Below, in pieces: positions 58,343 through 64,000 of a DNA stretch of 64,000 nt. The notes beneath the pieces are model-generated. The model searched no databases, was not told where the DNA came from, and saw only the letters and a program-made list of their open reading frames with translations. Location: contig JAEOAD010000018.1 in assembly GCA_036365145.1 (NCBI GenBank), positions 11,948,501 to 12,012,500 of the forward strand. The letters are read 5' to 3'. Numbering within the stretch: the stretch's first letter is position 1; every line of letters starts with the position of its first letter. The position numbers were made by a program, and so were the translations under genes. Source of the stretch: Orientallactaga sibirica (lineage: Eukaryota > Chordata > Mammalia > Rodentia > Dipodidae).

Positions 58343-58488
58343 GTCTGGGAAGACACCTAGTAATGGAAGGTAATATAAATATATGGCCAAATATTCATTC
58401 ATAACATTATTCTTCTCTATAGCTAAAAACTGGGAACAATCCAAATGTCCATTAACAATGAATAGTTCTTTTAAAATGTGCTAATTAA

Positions 58489-58913
58489 GGTTGACATGGT
58501 AGTTCTTGTGAAGTAGTTTGAATGACCCCCAATAGACTCAGGCATTCACAAAAAGCATGTAACTTGGATTTCCAGCTGCCTGGCTGGAAGAATTGTCACT
58601 GTGTGAGGATCCTGGGGTCCAGCCCTAAGGTGTTACTGGGGGTTAGATCTGAATTCCAATCTAAGGTATGCAGCGTATGTTCTGCCTGAGTTCTCTGCTA
58701 TTGGCTGTTTGGTTGTTTCTCTCTGGATCTGTGACCTGGTCCACCTTCTTGCAGCATTATGGAACTTCTCCTGGATCTCTGAGAGTGAAATAAATCCCAT
58801 TCCTCCCATAAGCTGTGCCTGGGATTATGATCCCAGCATTGGGTAGGTGGAATTAGGAGGGCCACAGCATCAAGGCCAGGCTGGGCTACATAATAAAACC
58901 TTGTCTCAAAAAG
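58489..58913 (+). mobile_element. B1 SINE split by an LTR
   Basis: The B1 head (ggttgacatggtagttcttg, 58489-58508) and the B1 body (gattatgatcccagcattgg, aaggccaggctgggctacat, ccttgtctcaaaaagg; about 58812-58913) are separated by the LTR. A gtgcta repeat at about 58478 and 58914 would be the B1 target duplication in the L1. Confidence 0.6.
58508..58811 (+). mobile_element. ORR1-like MaLR LTR
   Basis: 'agtagtttgaatgaccccca', 'atagactcaggcattcacaa', 'tccagctgcctggctggaag', 'cttctcctggatctctgaga', 'gtgaaataaatcccattcct', 'cccataagctg'. The polyadenylation signal aataaa is kept. The 3' boundary with B1 is ambiguous. Confidence 0.65.
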
Positions 58914-59084
58914 GTGCTATTTTAATACAACGGAATACTATAAGAACTGAGAGACATGCAATTTTGGTACATGCTATATAATACATACTTCAAAAACATA
59001 CCGACAAACAAAGTGATGCCAAAAATACCATATATTTATTATTTTATGATTTTATTGGCAGGGAATGTCCAGAATCTTATCTAT

Positions 59085-59235
59085 GCCACTTAATTCATGT
59101 GTACTTCATCTCAGGCAAATGATTTAATCTTTCTGTGCCTCTGTTGCACTGTTTATAAAATGAGCATATCAATACTGATTGTGATGATTAAACTAGATAA
59201 TACATGAACCTATGTCTGGAATTCAATAAAGGACT
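59085..59235 (+). mobile_element. MIR
   Basis: 'tatgccacttaattcatgtg', 'tcaggcaaatgatttaatct', 'ttctgtgcctctgttgcact', 'tataaaatgagcatatcaat', 'gattaaactagataatacat' and gaattcaataaagg closely follow the MIR sense strand. Confidence 0.8.
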
Positions 59236-59329
59236 CTACTATTAAGTGATGGAGAAAGTCCCAAGGCCAGAACTACTGTGTGTATTAAGTAATATACATT
59301 AGCAATGCATCCTATAGAAAAGCCCAACC

Positions 59330-59520
59330 ATTTTGTAATCTGAGGTCCTGGGTCAACATACTGGCAGCATCACTTCTCTGTATTTAGCCTAGTCACTCAA
59401 TCTCATTTGCTTTCTCTGTGAAGATAAGAGATGAGGGTTGTAACATCATAGAATTGTTAGGAAGATCCAATGAACTGGTAAAGTGCACACAGCCAGCATT
59501 TACCAGTTTTTATCCATCAC
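59330..59520 (+). mobile_element. MIR-like fragment
   Basis: 'cctgggtcaacatactggca', 'tagcctagtcactcaatctc', 'gtgaagataagagatgaggg', 'atagaattgttaggaagatc' and caatgaactggtaaagtgc parallel MIR. Confidence 0.65.
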
Positions 59521-61195
59521 TTTTGTTATGCCTATCCATGTCAGATGTGTAAAAGACACTGGGGATGGATACTCTATTATCAGAAAGGGTGGAGCCCAAT
59601 TAGCATGGTCCTAACACAGTTAACATAACATTAACCCTGTCAGCATTCATCCACAGGATTAAAACCCAGTTGCTCTCTTCTGTCTGTCTCCCTCTTGTGG
59701 CTGAGACTGCAAACTCCTGGAGGGTAGGAGGATCTCAGTGTTTTTTATCCAGGACCAGCTTCGGAAGGAACAAGAGTGCAGTGACCACACCTCTGTCAGC
59801 ATTCACAGCAGCCTGCTAAAGTAGAGGCCTCCTACTCCTGTCCCCTTGCATACGGCCTCGAGTGCACACTTGCTTGAGGGTTCAAGCTAATTTGCATCTC
59901 AGAAAACTCTGCATCTAGCTGTTTAGTTTATTTCCTTGAAACCATGGCTTCTGCAGCATTCAGATTCTGTCTCTACTCCTCCCATCTCCGGGACTCAGGA
60001 AGTTGAATTCTAGCACTAATCCTAGGGCTTCTTTGCCGGGTCACTGTTAGCAAATCCAAGCCAGATTATTGACTGTTCAGAATGTCCGTAGAAATAGTTC
60101 ATGAGGCCTTAGTTTCTCTACTTGTTAAGTGTAAGGAAGACTCTAAGGATCTTTACAAAGACATTCCTCCAGAATGCATACTTTTTCAGGAAAATTGGTT
60201 ATTCACTGACAGAATCTTCTCTCCTCCTCAACTCTTTCCTGGATTTACAATATTTCTGGAGTATCTTAGGGGTGAAGTGGAGAAAACATTAACACCACCA
60301 GATAGAAAAGAGTCATTTTATCACCTTTATCAAAGTCCGAGATGGCTTCCATAAGGAGAGCAAGAAGATGTCAACTCAACCCAAGAAGCCTCTATGACGG
60401 AGTTGACATCACTACCTGGGATTCTGTGAACCTAGCACCTTAGATGTGCTACACACCATCTGAGGCACGATTGCTACAGCAGTGAGGGTGATGTGGTACT
60501 GTACACCACAGACCCAAGCACAGCCTCTAAGGATATGTTGATCTATTGAAATTCATTAGATTTTATTGTTTAAACTTTATTCACCAAGCAAAGGTAAACA
60601 TACAACTTGGGACCCTGGGGTTGGAGACTTTCAGATTCCAGCCCAATAGGAACTATATACTGAGATCCTGTCTCATAATAAACAAACTTTTAGACAACTC
60701 CCTGTCCTGATGGAATTTATATGCTCTATGGGGTGCATTGTGAATGCTAACATTAGTGAGTGAAATAAACCATTTATTAGAAAGTGACGGGTGCGCAAGA
60801 GAAACGATATGATGTCAAACATGAGAACATGACAACGCGATTGGGTGGGAGAAAATAAGGCGAGATTTAGACAAGGCCACCCAAGGCCTTGCTGGGAATG
60901 TTTTCTTAGCTAGTAGTTCCTCAACCTTAGCATCCCTGGCATGTTGAGCTGGGTGCTTCTTTTTGTGCAGAGTGGGATGCAACACTCCTTTTAAATGTGA
61001 CCACCAAAGATGTCCCCCACACACTACTAGATATCCTTTGGGAAATACAACCTTGTTTCCAGGCTGAGTCTCCGTGACTCAGAGTACAACATGGAAGAAG
61101 GGGGAAAGGAGCCACCCAGATGTCTGTGGGGATTCTGTGTGACACCAGAAGTAAAGGGATAAACTGGCTTATTACTTATCACTGGTTATTATTTA
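59521..61195. other. unique non-coding sequence with an unassigned 90-codon frame
   Basis: No recognised transposon. The plus frame 60082-60354 (90 codons, starting MSVEIVHEAL) is the most protein-like open frame in the window by eye, but I recognise no domain. It has an in-frame stop just upstream and no clear splice or promoter context. Confidence 0.35.
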
Positions 61196-61399
61196 ATAAC
61201 AGCTGAGATATCCTGTGTAAAGCAAAAGAACATGATGCCATGAGATGGATAAGATAGGGACCTCTGAGGTCTAGGGGTAGGAAATGGTTTCTTTTGAAAA
61301 TGACCGATAAACTGGGACCCAAAAGGGTTCAGTCAGGTGGGGAAAGCATAGCAGGGCAACTTGTCACATGGACAGGCAGTAAGCAACAGGGGAACAGGA

Positions 61400-61569
61400 A
61401 GTGGGGACCAAATTGTAACACCTCAAGGATTTCCTTCAGTGATCCACTTTCTCGAGCAAGGCTTCATCTCTAAATGGTTCCACAACCTTCCCAAATAGCA
61501 TCACTAGTTGGGGTTTAGGGATGCAAACACATGAGCCTATGGAAGACATTTTACATTCAAAACACAACA
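61400..61569 (-). mobile_element. ORR1-like MaLR LTR, 5' portion, reverse
   Basis: Reading right to left, the complement of 'cattcaaaacacaaca' is the LTR start. It is followed by complements of 'acacatgagcctatggaaga', 'tccacaaccttcccaaatag' and 'gatccactttctcgagcaag', the usual ORR1 order. The element may continue left to about 61200 in diverged form. Confidence 0.7.
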
Positions 61570-61601
61570 CTCATACAGCATGTGTGCACACATGCCTGCA
61601 T

Positions 61602-61642
61602 ACACACACACACACACACAGAGAGAGAGAGAAAGAGAGAGA
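61602..61642. repeat. (CA)n(GA)n microsatellite
   Basis: Short CA run continuing into GA. Confidence 0.9.
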
Positions 61643-61719
61643 GTAAATGTGCTGTTTACACATATGCCATATAATGCATGCAAAATTACTCTCCCCAAAA
61701 AAAAAACCTTTGCCCCACA

Positions 61720-61905
61720 GGCTGGAGAGATGTCTTAGTAGTTAAAGCACTTGCCTACAAAGCCTAAGTATCCAGGTTTGATTCTCCAGGACCCACATGT
61801 GCACAAGATGGCACATGTGTCTGAAGTTTGTTTGCAGTAGCTAGAGGTCCTAGCAGGCCCATTCTCTCTCTCTCTCTTAAATAAATAAATAAAATATTAT
61901 TATAA
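61720..61905 (+). mobile_element. DIP SINE (B2 superfamily)
   Basis: Head 'ggctggagagatgtcttagt', 'cttgcctacaaagcctaagt', 'gcacaagatggcacatgtgt', 'cattctctctctctctctta', (AAAT)n tail. Confidence 0.9.
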
Positions 61906-62089
61906 AATTTTTTCATAGTTTAGAAAATGCTCCTTTATCACTGCACATACTTCTCTGTCCTCACTCCACCTACCCCTGGCACCACAGCCACCATCTTTCC
62001 ATACACCTGTCATGCCAATACCAAGAAAGTGCCCCTTCTCCACCTAGTCACCATTTGCTGGGAGGGGTCAGAATAGCAGAATAGCATCT

Positions 62090-62210
62090 TCTTTGTCTTA
62101 TTTGTTCCTTAACAAGTTAGGCAGCTTATGAGACTCAAGGAGGTCAAACACCTTGTTCAAGTCATTCAGTAAGTTACTAGCAAACTGCTAACATACAGAG
62201 GAAACTTTCA
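62090..62210 (-). mobile_element. MIR-like fragment, reverse
   Basis: 'cttatgagactcaaggaggt', caaacaccttgttcaagtca and 'ttcagtaagttactagcaaa' match reverse MIR order (aactgaggc... gaggtcaagtgacttgcc... cacacagctagtaag). Confidence 0.55.
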
Positions 62211-62255
62211 AGTTCTTGTGATTATCCTTCCATTTGGAATAAAAGTATTATTTGG

Positions 62256-62422
62256 AAGCTGGGTGTGGATGTGCAGTCCTTTAATTACAGCACTTGAGAG
62301 GCAGAGGTAGGAGGTTTGCCATGAGTTCGAGGCCACGCTGAGACTATAGAGTGAATCCCAGGTCAGCCTGAGCTAGAGCAAGACCCCACCTTGGAAAACA
62401 AAAAAAAAAAAAAAAAAAAAGC
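62256..62422 (+). mobile_element. B1 SINE
   Basis: 'agctgggtgtggatgtgcag', 'gtttgccatgagttcgaggc', 'aggtcagcctgagctagagc', then an A20 tail. Target duplication tattatttgg at 62246-62255 and 62423-62432. Well preserved, so young. Confidence 0.95.
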
Positions 62423-62432
62423 TATTATTTGG

Positions 62433-63080
62433 CAAAATAAAGAAAAAATAGGTATAGGCCCAAAATGTGTGAATGTGTGAAAAATGCCCTATATAATAAA
62501 TACATATGAAAGCATGCCTATATTTTCCTTCTTTTCCTAATAATATGAAATAGTATAATAAACAGGAGTTATTATCTTTTCTCTAGAGCACAATATTAAG
62601 CAGTGTATAAAATATCAACACTAGAATCAGTAGCCTTCACAGAACAGAATAAGTGGGTATCACTCAATTAACTGAAATTCTGGACAGACTAGAATGTTAA
62701 GCAAGAAGTTATTGTCCCTACCTGTTGGATTGGCTTTGAACATCGGTCCTCCCTTGCCTCAGAATCAACTCCTCATAATATAGATGCATTCCATTACTTT
62801 GGTTTCCTTGGAGAACTCTAACACCAACACCGTGTTGTATGCTTAAACTCTGGTATGTTACCATTCTCTCTTTTAGGTGAGAATAGAACTATTTTCCCTC
62901 CAGGTAGAGCACAGACATTAATTATCAATAGTGAGTAGCAAGGGACTCACTAAGACATTTCACTAGATATTCTTTGTTTGTTCCAACATCTCAGAAGCAG
63001 CTTGTTTCTTCTTCCCTGTTTAACTGCATGTTAGAAAATCATTCTACAGAAGGGAGACAGGAAGAGCGATGGCTTTGGGG
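62433..63080. other. unique non-coding sequence
   Basis: No recognised repeat or gene. Confidence 0.4.
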
Positions 63081-63084
63081 TTCC

Positions 63085-63240
63085 AGGATCATGACTGGCT
63101 TTGGCAGCTGTGACTCACTCTGCGTAAATGATCTTGGATTAGTCATTTCACTTTTCTGAGAAAGAGGGTCTGTTTATTCAACTGTAAAATACCAAGTTTC
63201 TATACCTTATGGAGAGTCTCATGAGATGAGATGCTGGTCA
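63085..63240 (+). mobile_element. MIR
   Basis: 'gctgtgactcactctgcgta', 'gatcttggattagtcatttc', 'acttttctgagaaagagggt' and 'tattcaactgtaaaatacca' follow MIR order (tgtgaccttgggcaagtcac... ctgtaaaat). Confidence 0.65.
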
Positions 63241-64000
63241 TTTGTAATGTTCTTTCCAAACCACAAGAAGGTCAGCAATCAAAGGGCACAAAAGCTGCCA
63301 GAGTGAGCAGGGCACTGTGGAAAACATTCTAGTTCCATTGCTTCTGCTTCTTGTCCAGCCCTCATAAGTGATGGCTGAATGTGACTGAGAAATAATAAAG
63401 GGAATTATGATGCATGGCTGTGGAAGCTCAGAGAGTAATTCCAGCACAGAGCAAGTGATTATGCACTGCAGAAAATTAAAACTCAAAAACAAACAACAAA
63501 AAAAAGTAAGCAAAGGGGAAAACAAACAAAACCAGAGACCACTCAAATCCCATTCGAAACACTATTTAATAAGCAAGCTTCATTTTCTATAGAATTCTAG
63601 TCAAGGAACATTTTGGCCACACAGATGCAATTAGAGATATCTGTGATATCAAGAAAATGCAAAAACTAAGGACAAAGAAAAGGATTTGTAACAAGAGGCC
63701 ACTTTTCACAATCCTGGCACCAAACTGCAGGACACAGAATGGCTAAGATCAGACCCAGATATGACTCCCAGAAGTCAGCTCTGCCTTGCATTTTTGCGAG
63801 AACACAAGAACACAAAGCTTGAAGCAAAGGCCGGCAATAGGCCACCAAGTGAGGACAGGCTCCATGGGTGGCCATCTGGCCTTGTATGATTTAATGAGGA
63901 GAAAATGTGAGGAGGTCTGGCTTTGCTCTGTTTGGCCATGGTGAGAGTATAGCCCCATTCCTCAGACTGGATTTGATCAAGCTGTGCCCCTGCTTGCAAG
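63241..64000. other. unique non-coding sequence
   Basis: No recognised transposon. A-rich patch near 63484-63530. Three overlapping minus frames at 63666-63999 in different phases show no domain. Confidence 0.4.

Larger units (their letters stand above)
58370..59080 (+). mobile_element. old L1 fragment, split by a B1 and an MaLR LTR
   Basis: Left part: 'aaaaactgggaacaatccaa' followed by atgtccattaacaatgaat. Right part (from about 58914): 'aatacaacggaatactataa'. In L1 these are adjacent. The intervening 430 bp is SINE and LTR. All coding frames are broken. Confidence 0.7.

Noticed and set aside
59586..59612. Possible U6 snRNA fragment (text containing attagcatggtcct)
   Set aside because: Only about a dozen bases resemble U6 and the flanks do not match.
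2544..61905. tRNA genes suggested by Pol III A/B-box-like heads
   Set aside because: All such heads belong to DIP, ID or composite SINEs with SINE bodies and A-rich tails; none folds as an isolated tRNA with acceptor stem ends.

Overview
This window looks like non-coding nuclear DNA from a rodent, most likely a jerboa-type rodent (family Dipodidae). The main clue is more than twenty copies of one tRNA-headed SINE that starts 'ggctggagagatggcttagc', has a distinctive middle (cacaaggtggc, tctggagtt, gcagtggct, ccattctc) and ends in CT-rich plus (AATA)n sequence. It fits the DIP family of the B2 superfamily described from jerboas. The window also carries jerboa-style B1 copies, long composite B4/RSINE1-like SINEs, ORR1-like MaLR LTRs and one L1 3' end. 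The species call is an inference from repeat families I recognise, not from a database match.

I find no protein-coding exon, tRNA, rRNA or CpG island that I can support. Every open frame is short (152 codons or fewer), and none shows a recognised domain or a plausible splice context. The longest one, 56742-57200 on the minus strand, is an artefact of a 35-bp tandem repeat. The window is best read as intergenic or deep intronic sequence.

Layout. 1-2.3 kb: mostly unique. 2.3-5.1 kb: an old L1 3' region cut up by four DIP SINEs and an unclassified repeat with internal tandem units. 5.1-9.9 kb: SINEs with unique spacers. 10.3-11.1 kb: a probable minus-strand retroviral LTR. 11-19 kb: scattered MIR, B1, DIP and microsatellites. 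19-23.4 kb: a SINE-poor stretch with a degenerate GGAAT-type satellite block and an MLT1-like LTR. 23-39.7 kb: ordinary SINE-dotted sequence with a minus-strand L1 3' end at 34.7 kb. 39.7-45.5 kb: the longest interval free of young SINEs, holding a dense cluster of TGACAG cores with three exact PBX-MEIS/PREP decamers. 45.5-54 kb: SINE-rich, including five consecutive minus-strand DIP copies. 54.7-56 kb: old L1. 56.1-57.8 kb: an MaLR-like LTR whose middle has expanded into about 34 tandem units with higher-order structure. 58.3-59.1 kb: an L1/B1/MaLR nest. 59-64 kb: MIRs, an ORR1-like LTR, DIP and B1 copies, and unique DNA.

No genes here act together. The functional candidates are regulatory: the PBX-MEIS cluster, a near-consensus RFX X-box at 49.48 kb, and CTCF-like cores carried inside several DIP SINEs. 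Repeat boundaries were placed by eye; where flanking target-site duplications are cited they fix the ends well, otherwise the ends are approximate.
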